64,000 nucleotides of DNA from Nitrospira sp. ND1 (GTDB lineage Bacteria > Nitrospirota > Nitrospiria > Nitrospirales > Nitrospiraceae): contig NZ_FWEX01000005.1 of assembly GCF_900170025.1 (NCBI RefSeq), positions 481,073 through 545,072 of the forward strand. Reading direction: 5' to 3'. Position numbers and translations under genes: made by a program. Below the pieces are notes generated by a model. It did no database searches. It saw only the letters and a program-made list of their open reading frames with translations, and had not been told where the DNA came from. Shown here piece after piece: positions 10,330 through 19,966 of the stretch (the first letter of the stretch is position 1; every line of letters begins with the position of its first letter).

Positions 10330-10827
10330 ATGCTGCGGCTGCTAGTGCTTCATGGTCCCAATCTCAATCTCCTGGGAACGCGAGAGCCATCCGTCTACGG
10401 ACAGGCGTCCTTGCCCGACATCGACAAGTCGATTGTCCGTCGCGCAGGCGAGCGGGGGATTGCGGTGCAGACCAAACAGACGAATGTAGAAGGGGAACTG
10501 GTCACCTGGATTCAGAACGCCAGGGGCCATTTCGACGGCATCATCATCAATCCGGCCGCGTATACCCATACCAGCATCGCGATTCGCGATGCGATCGCCG
10601 CCGTCGCCCTACCGACGGTCGAGGTGCATTTGTCGAACATCCATCAGCGGGAGGAGTTTCGCCATCACTCCTTCATCGCCGGCGTCGCCCTGGGACAGAT
10701 TTCCGGATTCGGTCCCACCGGCTATCTGCTGGCGCTGGACGCATTGGCCGCGCACCTCGAGGCCGTCAGCAAGGCATCACGCCCTCGGACGGCCCCGAAG
10801 AATAAACCCACGGCTTCGCGCCGTTGA
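10330..10827 (+). CDS. aroQ: 3-dehydroquinate dehydratase, type II
   Basis: Converts 3-dehydroquinate to 3-dehydroshikimate in the shikimate pathway. The 165-aa protein begins with [16 protein letters not shown]. It has [15 protein letters not shown], which contains an active-site Asn, and the catalytic His in [11 protein letters not shown]. The last ~15 residues are a basic tail. It leads aroQ-efp-accB, a neighbourhood common in bacteria. Confidence 0.95.
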   Translation: MLRLLVLHGPNLNLLGTREPSVYGQASLPDIDKSIVRRAGERGIAVQTKQTNVEGELVTWIQNARGHFDGIIINPAAYTHTSIAIRDAIAAVALPTVEVHLSNIHQREEFRHHSFIAGVALGQISGFGPTGYLLALDALAAHLEAVSKASRPRTAPKNKPTASRR

Positions 10828-10852
10828 ACTTGTTGTACCAAGGAGAGTTGTT

Positions 10853-11413
10853 GTGATTTCGACCGCAGAGTTTCGGAACGGCAGCCCGTTAATGGTAGAA
10901 GGTCAACCCTTTTATATCGTGGAATTTCAGCACGTCAAACCCGGCAAGGGCGGGGCATTCGTCCGGACGAAGCTGAAGAGTTATCTCTCAGGCAACGTCC
11001 TCGACAGGACCTTTCGTTCCGGAGAAAAATTCGACACACCCCAGATCGAAGAATGCGACATGCAATTCCTGTATGCCACGAACGATTCCTACACGTTCAT
11101 GGATACGGAGACGTATGAGCAGTCGACCTATGAGAAGAGCCAGTTGGGAAGCAACGCCGATCTGCTCAAAGAAAACATGATCGCCAAGATCCTGATCTAC
11201 GAGCACCGGCCGATTACGGTCCTGCTGCCGAACTTCATCGAACTCAAAGTGGTCGACGGTGAACCGGGCGTGCGCGGCGATACGGCCTCGGGCGGCAATA
11301 AGCCGGTGATCGTCGAGACCGGTGCCACGATCAAGGTGCCGCTCTACCTGGAAATCGGAGAAACGATCCGCATCGATACGAGAACCCGTGAATTTGTGGA
11401 GCGCGTGCGTTGA
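10853..11413 (+). CDS. efp: Translation elongation factor P
   Basis: Relieves ribosome stalling at polyproline. It is 186 aa from GTG 10853, preceded by AAGGAG at 10841-10846. The three beta-barrel domains are recognisable: KOW-like N domain, OB domain and C-terminal OB with [10 protein letters not shown]. The tip loop reads KPGKGGAF, so the modifiable position is lysine (EpmA or hypusine-like/YmfI classes rather than the EarP arginine class). The stop overlaps the presumed accB TTG start. Confidence 0.95.
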   Translation: MISTAEFRNGSPLMVEGQPFYIVEFQHVKPGKGGAFVRTKLKSYLSGNVLDRTFRSGEKFDTPQIEECDMQFLYATNDSYTFMDTETYEQSTYEKSQLGSNADLLKENMIAKILIYEHRPITVLLPNFIELKVVDGEPGVRGDTASGGNKPVIVETGATIKVPLYLEIGETIRIDTRTREFVERVR

Positions 11414-11985
11414 GCTCATCAGGTAAAAAGACAGGAAAAGGCCGGGGGGCCGGGAAGCCGATCGTCCTGCCGAGCGCCTTTGCGCCTCGATCAACGGCCG
11501 CTGAGACACTGCTCTCTCCGGACCAGGCCGCGCAGATTCAACAGTTGGCCGACCTGCTCAAGCGCAACCATCTGACCGAGTTGGAAATCGAGCGCAGCGG
11601 AGTCCGTATCCGCATCAGACATGAGCCGGTAATCCGGACCACGACGGCCCAGACGGTGGAGACCGCCACGAACCAGTCGACCTCCACCGGAGCGACGCCG
11701 GCGGCGCAGACCCGTCCACCCGCAGAAACGGATGGCCAGGTCACGATTACGTCTCCTATCGTCGGCACCTTCTATCGCTCGCCCTCACCGGATGCAGACC
11801 CATATGTGGAAGAGGGGGATTACGTGAGGAAGGGCCAAGTGCTCTGTATCGTCGAAGCCATGAAGCTTATGAACGAAATCGAGTCCGAGGCCGACGGACG
11901 GATCACGAAAATACTGGCGGAGAGTACCAAGCCTGTCGAGTACGGACAACCTCTCTTCTTGATAGACCCCAACGCCACGCCCTAG
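11410..11985 (+). CDS. accB: Biotin carboxyl carrier protein of acetyl-CoA carboxylase
   Basis: Carries biotin between the AccC and AccAD half-reactions. The 191-aa protein has a variable N-terminus, a Thr/Ala/Pro linker (~75-105) and a lipoyl/biotinyl domain with the biotinylation site EAMKLMNE and the preceding [10 protein letters not shown]. The start is uncertain: TTG 11410 overlaps the efp stop by three bases with a weak GGAG upstream. Co-operonic with efp and accC. Confidence 0.93.
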   Translation: MSSSGKKTGKGRGAGKPIVLPSAFAPRSTAAETLLSPDQAAQIQQLADLLKRNHLTELEIERSGVRIRIRHEPVIRTTTAQTVETATNQSTSTGATPAAQTRPPAETDGQVTITSPIVGTFYRSPSPDADPYVEEGDYVRKGQVLCIVEAMKLMNEIESEADGRITKILAESTKPVEYGQPLFLIDPNATP

Positions 11986-12167
11986 CCGACGAGATCATGC
12001 GGGTTCATGGCGAGACGATCCGGGGATACGTTCCTCAAGCATGTGGGTCCGACGGCAGACGGCACATGCCGGGATCCTGCAACAGAACCGGATCAGGTCT
12101 CATCCGTGGCAGAGCAAACCGTTTAGAACCAGGCGGACACAGAGAGTGACCCGCGCCGGAGTATCCT

Positions 12168-13517
12168 GTGTTTAAGAAAGTGTTGGTTGCCAATCGTGGA
12201 GAAATCGCCCTTCGGGTGATCCGCGCCTGCAAAGAGCTCGGCATCAAAACCGTTGCGATCCACTCCGAAGCCGATGCCGCAAGCTTGCACGTGCGGGCTG
12301 CGGACGAGCACGTCTGCGTCGGACCGCCGGAAGCCGCCCTCAGTTACCGCAATATCCCCAACGTGCTGAGCGCAGCCGAAGTCACCGGGGCCGATGCCAT
12401 TCACCCCGGCTATGGATTCCTCTCAGAGAACGCGCACTTCGCGGAAGTCTGCGAATCGATCGGCGTCAAATTCATCGGCCCGACATCCGAAAACATCGCG
12501 CTGATGGGCGACAAATCAAAGGCACGGGAAGTGGTCGCCAAGAAAGGCCTCCCGGTCACCCCCGGCAGCCCCGGCGAACTCCGGAGCGAACAGGATGCGC
12601 AAGAGGCCGCCAAGACCATCGGCTTCCCCGTGATCATCAAGGCCTCGGCCGGAGGCGGCGGACGGGGCATGCGCGTGGTGAACAAACCGGAGGAGCTCGC
12701 GCGAGCGTTTCAAGCGGCGCAAGCCGAGGCGAAATCCACCTTCGGCCACGACGGCGTCTATCTCGAGCGCTACTTCCTCGAACCGCGCCACATTGAAGTA
12801 CAAATCGTGGCCGACAATCGGGGCCATGTGGTCCACCTCGGCGAGCGTGATTGCTCCATTCAACGACGTCACCAAAAGTTGGTGGAAGAAACCCCGTCGC
12901 CTGCCATCGATGAAGGATTACGGCGCGAAATCGGCCGGGTGGCCGTCCAGGCCGTGAAAGCCATTCGCTATTGCAACGTCGGCACAGTGGAGTTTCTCCT
13001 CGACAAGGATCGCAACTTCTTTTTCATGGAAGTGAACACCCGCATCCAGGTCGAACACCCCATCACGGAAATGGTGACCGGGATCGACCTCGTGAAAGAA
13101 CAGATCCGGATTGCCTCGGGCATGCCCCTCTCGTTCAAGCAGCCGGACATCAAGTTGAACGGTCACAGCTTCGAGTGCCGGATCAATGCCGAAGACCCGG
13201 AAAAGTTCACGCCCTGTCCAGGGCAGATCACCAAATATTCCGCCCCTGGCGGCTTTGGCGTGCGCGTCGATTCCGCGATGGAACCGAATGCCGTGGTCGT
13301 CCCGTACTACGACAGCCTGATCGCCAAATTGATCACGCACGGACGTGATCGCCAGGAAGCCATGGCCCGCATGCGCCGCGCACTCGATGAATTTGTCATC
13401 GAAGGCATCAAGACGACGATCCCGCTCCATCGGAAAATTTTCAACGATCCCGATTTCCAGAAGGGACACGTCTCCACGACGTTCCTCGACCGCTTTCTTG
13501 CCGGCCAGTCCTCGTAA
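12168..13517 (+). CDS. accC: Biotin carboxylase subunit of acetyl-CoA carboxylase
   Basis: ATP-dependent carboxylation of the AccB biotin. The 449-aa product has the N-terminal [16 protein letters not shown], the ATP-grasp glycine loop [10 protein letters not shown] and the active-site stretch [14 protein letters not shown]. The start is GTG 12168 with GGAG 9 bases upstream. The 182-bp gap after accB holds no evident gene or hairpin. An inverted-repeat element begins 44 bp after the stop. Confidence 0.96.
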   Translation: MFKKVLVANRGEIALRVIRACKELGIKTVAIHSEADAASLHVRAADEHVCVGPPEAALSYRNIPNVLSAAEVTGADAIHPGYGFLSENAHFAEVCESIGVKFIGPTSENIALMGDKSKAREVVAKKGLPVTPGSPGELRSEQDAQEAAKTIGFPVIIKASAGGGGRGMRVVNKPEELARAFQAAQAEAKSTFGHDGVYLERYFLEPRHIEVQIVADNRGHVVHLGERDCSIQRRHQKLVEETPSPAIDEGLRREIGRVAVQAVKAIRYCNVGTVEFLLDKDRNFFFMEVNTRIQVEHPITEMVTGIDLVKEQIRIASGMPLSFKQPDIKLNGHSFECRINAEDPEKFTPCPGQITKYSAPGGFGVRVDSAMEPNAVVVPYYDSLIAKLITHGRDRQEAMARMRRALDEFVIEGIKTTIPLHRKIFNDPDFQKGHVSTTFLDRFLAGQSS

Positions 13518-13560
13518 CAGTTTGCTGACAAACAGATCTCATATATCCATGGGGATCACC

Positions 13561-13687
13561 AGCAGGCCGTTCAAAATGGCCGTCCGGCAAGGCCGCAGCA
13601 AGCGACGTGGCGAATCGTACCCCTGTCGTACGGTGAGGCATGGAGCGACGCGAGAACGCCGCTGGCGGACTTTTTCAACGGCCTGCT
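13561..13687 (+). repeat. Inverted-repeat element, copy 1
   Basis: 127-bp element whose ends AGCAGGCCGTT and (reverse complement) AGCAGGCCGTT pair, continuing with a few mismatches to about 27 bp. The interior has the AAGGCCGCAG box and a small GTAC/GTACG hairpin. It is one of eight relatives in the window (15125, 26588, 32848, 33060, 33353, 35040, 59910). It lies between accC and thiE, about 60 bp before the presumed thiE start. Confidence 0.85.
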
Positions 13688-13748
13688 AAACAGGGAGCCC
13701 GCCACGTCTCAGCCCACCCGACAACCGTTCCTCAAGGGCTTATACCTC

Positions 13749-14363
13749 GTGCTCGACCCCACGGTCCGGCCGGACCGCCCGCTGCCCGATCTCCTGCGCG
13801 AAGCAGCCGCGCACGGTGTCCGGCTCTTTCAATATCGAGACAAGCAGGTCACGATGAGAGACGCCTATGCGAAGGCGCTCGCGCTGCGTCAGGCCGCAAC
13901 CGACGCCGGCGCCCTCTTGATCGTCAACGATCGTTGCGATTTGGCGATGGCCGTGAACGCGGACGGGGTGCACCTGGGGCAGGACGACCTTCCCATCTCC
14001 TACGCCAGACGCCTCATGGGGCCGGGAAAAATCATCGGACTCTCGACGCACAATGCAGCTCAGGTGCGCGAAGCCGTCACCGCACAACCCGACTACGTGG
14101 GGTTCGGCCCGATCTTCAGTACGTCCACAAAAGCGGATCACGACCCGGTGGTCGGTCTGGAAGGATTACGCGCGGCGCGCGCGTTGACCACGCTGCCGAT
14201 GTTTGCGATCGGCGGCATTACGGCTGAGTCGGTTGGTGAAATTATGGCGGCAGGGGCGGATGGCGTGGCGGTGATCTCTGCGATCCTCAAGGCTCCGGAC
14301 CTCGGCGCGGCGATCCGGACATTCCAACAGCATTTGCCCACACCAGATTCGCAAGCGCCCTGA
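13749..14363 (+). CDS. thiE: Thiamine-phosphate synthase
   Basis: Joins hydroxymethylpyrimidine diphosphate and thiazole phosphate to thiamine phosphate. TIM-barrel motifs are FQYRDK, NDRCDLAMAVNADGVHLGQ, GPIFSTSTK and the phosphate-binding IGGI. The GTG start at 13749 gives 204 aa but would cut into the first strand (GLYLVLDP). The reading frame stays open upstream through the inserted repeat without a good start, so the true 5' end may have been altered. The 3' end overlaps bioD, which converges from the other strand. Confidence 0.9.
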   Translation: MLDPTVRPDRPLPDLLREAAAHGVRLFQYRDKQVTMRDAYAKALALRQAATDAGALLIVNDRCDLAMAVNADGVHLGQDDLPISYARRLMGPGKIIGLSTHNAAQVREAVTAQPDYVGFGPIFSTSTKADHDPVVGLEGLRAARALTTLPMFAIGGITAESVGEIMAAGADGVAVISAILKAPDLGAAIRTFQQHLPTPDSQAP

Positions 14364-15051
14364 TCAGGCTGCTCTGTGCCAGCGCCTCGACGGCGCCGGA
14401 CCAATCAGCGCCAAGTTGTGGCTGATAGGGCAGCGGACCCAACACCGGAACACCGGCTCGCTCCCGCAACAGCGCGACCGTAGACGCAGACTGCTCCTGC
14501 TGCGCGGGGGTGGTGGACAACGCCGTCTCGTTCAACACGACAGCCATCACCGCACAGTGACGTTGCCGAAGGCCCTCCAGCGTCAGCAGCGCATGATTGA
14601 TCCCACCTAACCCGGCCCGCCCCACAAGTACGACGGGCAGCCCGATCCGGCCGATCAAGTCGCGCATATCCCAATCCTTCCCCATCGGCACGAGCAGACC
14701 ACCGGCGCCTTCAACCACAACACAAGAGTCCCGGGCCGCAAGCCGTTCGTAGCGTCTCATGATCTCCTGCATCTCGATTACACTTCCTTGCGCGGATGCG
14801 GCGGCAAAGGGGGCGAGCGGCGCGGGGAACCGGTAGGGAGACACCTCATCGATCCCATCGGATACTCCCGCCGCAGCCATGAGTCGCCCCGCGTCGCTCT
14901 CACTCAGTTGCTCGGGAAGCACCCCGGTTTCGACCGGCTTCATCACCCCGACAGAGCGGCCAGTCTGGACCAGCCTCCGGACCAATGCGGAGGACACGAG
15001 GGTCTTTCCAACGCCGGTATCCGTACCGGTGACAAATATCCCGTTACCCAT
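14287..15051 (-). CDS. bioD: Dethiobiotin synthetase
   Basis: ATP-dependent ring closure of 7,8-diaminopelargonate to dethiobiotin. The 254-aa product starts at ATG 15051 with MGNGIFVTGTDTGVGKT (P-loop). It has KPVETG, which carries the carbamate-forming Lys, and VVEGAGGLLVP. The last ~20 residues are a tail over the thiE 3' end, giving a 77-bp convergent overlap. bioA, bioF and bioB are not in the window. The neighbouring SDR on the same strand could be co-transcribed, but a 200-bp repeat lies between them. Confidence 0.94.
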   Translation of the reverse strand: MGNGIFVTGTDTGVGKTLVSSALVRRLVQTGRSVGVMKPVETGVLPEQLSESDAGRLMAAAGVSDGIDEVSPYRFPAPLAPFAAASAQGSVIEMQEIMRRYERLAARDSCVVVEGAGGLLVPMGKDWDMRDLIGRIGLPVVLVGRAGLGGINHALLTLEGLRQRHCAVMAVVLNETALSTTPAQQEQSASTVALLRERAGVPVLGPLPYQPQLGADWSGAVEALAQSSLIRALANLVWANAVGMSGSPRRGPEP

Positions 15052-15124
15052 TCTCTGTTCTTCCCATTTACCACCCGTGAAACACACTGTTTCGTGCTGT
15101 GAAATCGACGACTCAATTTCCCAA

Positions 15125-15324
15125 CAGGATGCTCAAAACGGCGTCCAGCAAGGCCGCAGGGAGTACGACGACTGAGGAGGTACACACCAAACTTTGTCGA
15201 CCCGTTCACCAATCAGATACTCTTGGTGAACGGATAGACCCCTTCAGTACTCCCTCTTATACTTCCAATGTCGCAAGGAGACGTACGACCGAGAACGAAG
15301 CTGGGGGCCGTTTTCAGCATCCTG
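15125..15324 (+). repeat. Inverted-repeat element, copy 2 (long form)
   Basis: 200-bp element. The left end CAGGATGCTCAAAACGGC pairs with the right end GCCGTTTTCAGCATCCTG, with one mismatch. The interior contains a second hairpin CCGTTCACC (15202-15210) / GGTGAACGG (15225-15233). The right end abuts the stop codon of the SDR gene (15325-15327). It separates bioD from the SDR. Confidence 0.87.
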
Positions 15325-16083
15325 CTAGAGAATGCGACTGTCCAGGTTCCACACTTGCCCCGACATATCGGAGAGCTGCGCAAGTTGGCAAATCGTCCTG
15401 CTTACATCAGCCAGATTCGAGACACGTCCCAGCACATGGTCGTCGAGCCGATCACCGGTAGGAAGCGAGTCACCGGCCATGCGCGTTTGCTGCCAGCCGG
15501 GACAGACCAGATTCACGCGAATATTAAGCGGTCCCCATTCCCGCGCCGCGGTCTTCACCAAGCCGATCAGCCCCGCCTTCGACGCCGCATAGGCGGCTTG
15601 GCCGTTCGTTCCCTGCAATCCGGCAAAGGACCCGATGACGACGATGGACCCACCGCCCTGCGGCATCATGTCGTTCACCGCGGCGGTCATGCAGCGATAG
15701 GTGCCTGTCAGATTCGTGTCGATGATCTGTTGCCATGCTTCTTCCGGACAGGTCACCACCAGATGCTTCGACGCGATGCCGGCATTACAGAGCAGGGTGT
15801 CGAGCCGGCCGCGCTGCGCCCGGATCGCATCCAGCATCGCCTGGACCTCAAGGCTCGACCGTACATCCGCCTGGTAGAGGGCACCCTGACCACCGGCCTG
15901 CGAAAGCAGCGCGAGGGTTTGTTCGGCTGCCGGCCGTTGGCGGAAGTAATGCACCCCCACCCAATACCCGGCATGGGCGAAGGCCAGACAGAGCGCACGA
16001 CCGATTCCGCCGGACCCACCGGTCACCAGTACCGTCCGGCGTTCACGAACATCTTGAGCTGCGGGAGGGAATGCGGACATCAC
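15325..16083 (-). CDS. Short-chain dehydrogenase/reductase (FabG-like)
   Basis: 252-aa classical SDR. It has the NAD(P)-binding TGGSGGIGRAL near residue 20, NAG in LLCNAGIAS, a catalytic Ser in VVIGSFAG, and the YAASK Tyr/Lys pair. PGWQQT follows the usual PG position. The substrate is unknown; 3-oxoacyl-ACP reductase-like activity is plausible from similarity and from the adjacent biotin gene. Met 1 and Met 2 are both possible starts. Confidence 0.85.
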   Translation of the reverse strand: MMSAFPPAAQDVRERRTVLVTGGSGGIGRALCLAFAHAGYWVGVHYFRQRPAAEQTLALLSQAGGQGALYQADVRSSLEVQAMLDAIRAQRGRLDTLLCNAGIASKHLVVTCPEEAWQQIIDTNLTGTYRCMTAAVNDMMPQGGGSIVVIGSFAGLQGTNGQAAYAASKAGLIGLVKTAAREWGPLNIRVNLVCPGWQQTRMAGDSLPTGDRLDDHVLGRVSNLADVSRTICQLAQLSDMSGQVWNLDSRIL

Positions 16084-16189
16084 GGCGTGCGATTATGAGA
16101 GGAGGCACAGGAGAAGGCAAGGCTGGACCTGCCGGCTTGCTGCGGAGAATCGGGTATGGTACCGTGATTTTTTATACTGGAGGACAGCC

Positions 16190-17095
16190 GTGATCGTTCA
16201 GACCTTGGTGCGCTCGACCGTGATGGCAGTGGGCATGTGCGGGTTCCTGGGCATCCCGTCGGCTCCTGGGCAGGCCCGGGCAACGGAGGCAGGACAAACC
16301 ATCGCCCAGTCTGCCGACTATTTCCCCGACACCGTCGGCACACGCTGGCAGTACCGCGGACAGATCTCGGAAGGGCCTCTCCAAACGATCGAGAACAAAT
16401 ACTTCTTCAACGTGTCGTCGGTGACCGGAACCCGCACTCTCAAGGGCGGCGTGGTCGTCAACGTGTTTCATGACACCAACCCAGGCAACCATGGCGCATC
16501 CGACAGCTTTTACCGCCGCGATGCGGCAGGCGTGGTCTACTACGGCTCCGAGCCGGGCACGCCGTTAGAGAAGCAGCTCGTGCCGTATCAGATCATCCGG
16601 TTCCCGATGAAAGTGGCCCAATCCTTCCAACAGTTCAATCGCATGGACATCGATTTCGGCAGTGACATCGATGGGGACGGCACCAACGAACATGTGGACG
16701 TCGAAGGAGTTTCGACGGTGATCGGCCAGGAATCGATCACGGTGCCAGCCGGCACGTATCCCGACGCCGTGCGTGTGGAAGCGCGGATGACCCTCAAGAT
16801 TCATCTCTCTTCGGCTGATCGGACAGCGGTCGGTACCGACGTGATGACGGCCTGGTTCGCCAAGGGAGTGGGGCTGGTCAAGTATATCGAACGGCAGGAA
16901 TTGGCCGCACTCAAGGAAGACCGGGGCAACACCACCGATATCACGGAAGAACTGGAAGAGGTCACCGTAAAATCAGCGCCCGCACTACAGGGTCGGAGCG
17001 AATCCTCGCCGGAGCGTCTGCTCGCTGACGACACGCGCGACCATGAATTGTTTCAGGTACTCTTCGCCCCCGGCCTTCGCCCCTATACCCGATAG
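16190..17095 (+). CDS. Secreted/periplasmic protein of unknown function
   Basis: 301 aa from GTG 16190 with GGAGGA 9 bases upstream. The N-terminus is a signal peptide (hydrophobic VMAVGMCGFLGIP, then a probable cut near AQARA). The mature part is beta-rich with an Asp/Gly-rich DIDGDGTNEHVDVEG stretch resembling a calcium-binding loop. It also contains SITVPAGTYPDAVRVEA, a pattern often seen in beta-sheet outer-surface proteins. No family name is assigned. The last 111 bp overlap the 3' end of the proline gene on the opposite strand. Confidence 0.72.
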   Translation: MIVQTLVRSTVMAVGMCGFLGIPSAPGQARATEAGQTIAQSADYFPDTVGTRWQYRGQISEGPLQTIENKYFFNVSSVTGTRTLKGGVVVNVFHDTNPGNHGASDSFYRRDAAGVVYYGSEPGTPLEKQLVPYQIIRFPMKVAQSFQQFNRMDIDFGSDIDGDGTNEHVDVEGVSTVIGQESITVPAGTYPDAVRVEARMTLKIHLSSADRTAVGTDVMTAWFAKGVGLVKYIERQELAALKEDRGNTTDITEELEEVTVKSAPALQGRSESSPERLLADDTRDHELFQVLFAPGLRPYTR

Positions 17096-19966
17096 CCGGT
17101 GGCCGCCGAACGGTTGCCGACCGACCAGGGCGCCGGTAATCGAACGGTTGATGTAGAGGTTGCCGACATCGAACGCCTGACGCGCCAGTTCGATATGCCG
17201 GGGACTGCGCGAGTAGAGTCCCCCGGTCAAGGCGTAGGCGGTGCCGTTGGCGAGCTGGAGCGCCTGTTCGAACGATAAAGCCCGCATCACGGCCAGCACG
17301 GGGCCGAAAATTTCTTCCTGTGCCAGCCGGTGAGTCGGCTCGATCCCTGCGATGACCACCGGTCCCACGGCATGACCGGGGCCCTCCATCGACCGATCGA
17401 CCACCACCCGGCCTTCGCGTCGCCCGATCTCCAGATAGTCCCGAATCCGTTTCTGAGCCCGTCCGTCGATCACCGGACCGAGCTGGGTCGCCGGATCCTC
17501 AGCCGCGCCGATGCGCAGACTCATCACCGCATCGGCCAGTCGTTGGATGAACGCATCGTGAATCGAATCTAAGAGGATCACACGTGAACAGGCGGAACAT
17601 TTCTGTCCCGCATAACCGGTACACGATTGCACCACACCGGTCACGGCTTCATCGAGATCCGCCGTGTCATCGACGATGATGGCATTTTTGCCGCCCATCT
17701 CCGCGATGACGCGTTTGACGAACTTCTGTCCCGGTTGTTGAACCGCAGCGGCCTGCACCATGCCCAATCCCACATCCTTCGATCCGGTAAAGGCAATCGT
17801 CGCGACAGACGCCTGAGTCACCAGTTCACGCCCCACGTCGGGACCACCCGGCACGTACTGCAGGACGCCCGCCGGGACCCCGGCCTGCCTCAGAATCGTG
17901 GCGAGCCGATAGCCCATGATCGACGCGCGCTCAGACGGTTTGAACAAGACCGGATTTCCGGAGACCAGAGCCGCCGCGACCATACCGGCAGGAATGGCGA
18001 GCGGAAAATTCCAGGGCGCGATGACAACCGTGACTCCGCGCGGACTCCAGAACAACTCGTTCAACTCACCGGGATACCGGCCCAAGCGGGGCGGCGGATC
18101 AAGCTGTTCCATTTCTCCGGCGTAGTACTCCAGAAAATCGACCGCCTCGGCCACATCGGCATCGGCCTCTCGCCAGGGCTTGGCCTCCTCGAACACTTCC
18201 CAGGCCGCCAACTCCCAACGTTGCTCACGCATCAACGAAGCGGCCTTCCGCATCACGGCGACCCGTTCCGCAACCGCACGATGTTTCCATTCATCGGCAT
18301 GAGACTCAGCGACCTTCACGAGACCAGCCACGTCGGCAGGCAGATAACTCTGCACGATGCCGACCAGTTGTTCCGGCTGACTGGGATTGAAGGAACGTAG
18401 ATCCGCTCCCGTCGGGAGAGGCGTATTCAGCTTCGAGACCTCAAGCCGCTGCCCCAATTGTTTGCGCACGTGATCGATGGCCTCGGCCATGGCGACCCGG
18501 ACTTCGGCTCGTGAAAAATCCGCCGCCGGTTCGTTCACAAAGTGAGCGCTCCCCACGGTGGAAGAAGCGCCGGCCTCAGGCGCCCTCGGGGAAGGAGGCG
18601 AGGGGAGGGTCGCATCGGGCGGAGACAGCAACAAAGACAGAGGCTGCGACTCCACATATTCCTTCCGCAGGAACGATTCGTTCGACGTGTTCTCCAACAA
18701 CCGCCGCACCAGATAGGCCATGCCGGGAAGGAGTTCTCCGACCGGAGCATAGAGCCGGAGCCGCCGGCCACGATCACTCATCGCATGCTGAAACGGCTCG
18801 GCCATGCCGTAGATCATCTGATATTCCCAGGCCTGAGACTGTAGCTTCAGCGCCTCGGCCACCGCCTCGACCACAGCCAGACTTCGAAGGTTGTGCGTGC
18901 CGAACGCCGGCCGGATCACATGGCTCTGCTCCAGCAGCAATCGAACGAGCCTCTCATAGTTCACATCCGTCTGTGTCTTGCGTTCGAACAGCGGCATCGG
19001 CCAGCCACGTTGCCGATAACGAATCGCGTCGGAGTCCCAATAAGCGCCCTTCACGAGCCTGATCGTGACGGGTACCAGCCGCTCCCTGCTCCAAGTCAAC
19101 AGCCGCTGGACATCGTCATACGTATCGGTGCGATAGGCCTGCAGCGCAATCCCTGCATGGGGAAACGTTCGGTAGGGTTCTTCCATAAACAGGCGCATGA
19201 AAATCGAAAGAATCAGCTCCTTGGTGTCCGCCTGTTCCATATCGAAAATGACCGAGGCGGGGAGTGTGCCGGCAAGATTCAACAACGGCCGCAGGCGGGC
19301 AGCGACTGCGCGATAGCTGGATTCGGGATCGATGGGATCGAGCTGTGAATAGAGGGCCGAAATCTTGATCGACAATTGCACGCGGGGCAGGGGACCAAGA
19401 TGATCCCGTTCGAGTAACGGCGCAGGGGACCAACCGGGACAGGCCTCACCGAGGGCCTGCAAAGCCGCGAGGCAACGATCACGATAGGCATCCGCCTCTC
19501 GCTCGCTGACACTGGCTTCACCCAGTAGATCCACCGAAAAAGCCCGCCCGTCCTCCCATAACTTACGGAGCGTCGGAACGGCCTGCTCGATGGACGCACC
19601 GGCGATGAAACTGGTGGCCATCTGCTCCACCTGATGCCGGATGGCCTTTCCACTGAGCGATGCGCCGAGCTTGGTGGAGGCAAGCGCCTTGAGTCCCCAT
19701 TGGGCACCGAAGAGGTGTGCGCTCATCACGCCGAAATATTCCTCGGCCAACTGCACGACCCGTGCATCGTCGTGCAACGAGGGCAGGACATCGATAAACC
19801 GGAACAGTTGCGCCTTGAACGCGGGATCTTTCATCGCCAGGTTGATGGCCGCCTGCGACCACCAGCGCGAATCGAACAGGCCGGGCGCCCGCCCGCCGGA
19901 ACGCCGGGCCAAGTCTTCACCAATCGCGCGGATACGGGGTTCGAGCGGGGCAGGGTCGAGAGGCAT
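16985..19966 (-). CDS. putA: Bifunctional proline dehydrogenase / 1-pyrroline-5-carboxylate dehydrogenase
   Basis: Oxidises proline to glutamate in two steps. It is 993 aa from ATG 19966, chosen because AGGAGG sits 6 bases upstream; the frame is open further upstream without a Shine-Dalgarno sequence. The N-terminal ~480 residues are the FAD-dependent PRODH barrel (RLVKGAYWDSD, FGTHNLRSLA). The C-terminal half is an aldehyde dehydrogenase with APWNFPLAIP, EMGGKNAIIVDD and the catalytic Cys in GYAGQKCSACSR. It lacks the RHH DNA-binding domain of enterobacterial PutA, so it is purely enzymatic. No proline transporter is adjacent. Confidence 0.94.
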   Translation of the reverse strand: MPLDPAPLEPRIRAIGEDLARRSGGRAPGLFDSRWWSQAAINLAMKDPAFKAQLFRFIDVLPSLHDDARVVQLAEEYFGVMSAHLFGAQWGLKALASTKLGASLSGKAIRHQVEQMATSFIAGASIEQAVPTLRKLWEDGRAFSVDLLGEASVSEREADAYRDRCLAALQALGEACPGWSPAPLLERDHLGPLPRVQLSIKISALYSQLDPIDPESSYRAVAARLRPLLNLAGTLPASVIFDMEQADTKELILSIFMRLFMEEPYRTFPHAGIALQAYRTDTYDDVQRLLTWSRERLVPVTIRLVKGAYWDSDAIRYRQRGWPMPLFERKTQTDVNYERLVRLLLEQSHVIRPAFGTHNLRSLAVVEAVAEALKLQSQAWEYQMIYGMAEPFQHAMSDRGRRLRLYAPVGELLPGMAYLVRRLLENTSNESFLRKEYVESQPLSLLLSPPDATLPSPPSPRAPEAGASSTVGSAHFVNEPAADFSRAEVRVAMAEAIDHVRKQLGQRLEVSKLNTPLPTGADLRSFNPSQPEQLVGIVQSYLPADVAGLVKVAESHADEWKHRAVAERVAVMRKAASLMREQRWELAAWEVFEEAKPWREADADVAEAVDFLEYYAGEMEQLDPPPRLGRYPGELNELFWSPRGVTVVIAPWNFPLAIPAGMVAAALVSGNPVLFKPSERASIMGYRLATILRQAGVPAGVLQYVPGGPDVGRELVTQASVATIAFTGSKDVGLGMVQAAAVQQPGQKFVKRVIAEMGGKNAIIVDDTADLDEAVTGVVQSCTGYAGQKCSACSRVILLDSIHDAFIQRLADAVMSLRIGAAEDPATQLGPVIDGRAQKRIRDYLEIGRREGRVVVDRSMEGPGHAVGPVVIAGIEPTHRLAQEEIFGPVLAVMRALSFEQALQLANGTAYALTGGLYSRSPRHIELARQAFDVGNLYINRSITGALVGRQPFGGHRLSGIGAKAGGEEYLKQFMVARVVSEQTLRRGFAPTL

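Noticed and set aside
13518-13748. TPP riboswitch before thiE
   Set aside because: No CUGAGA-type thi-box could be found; the space is occupied by an inverted-repeat element.
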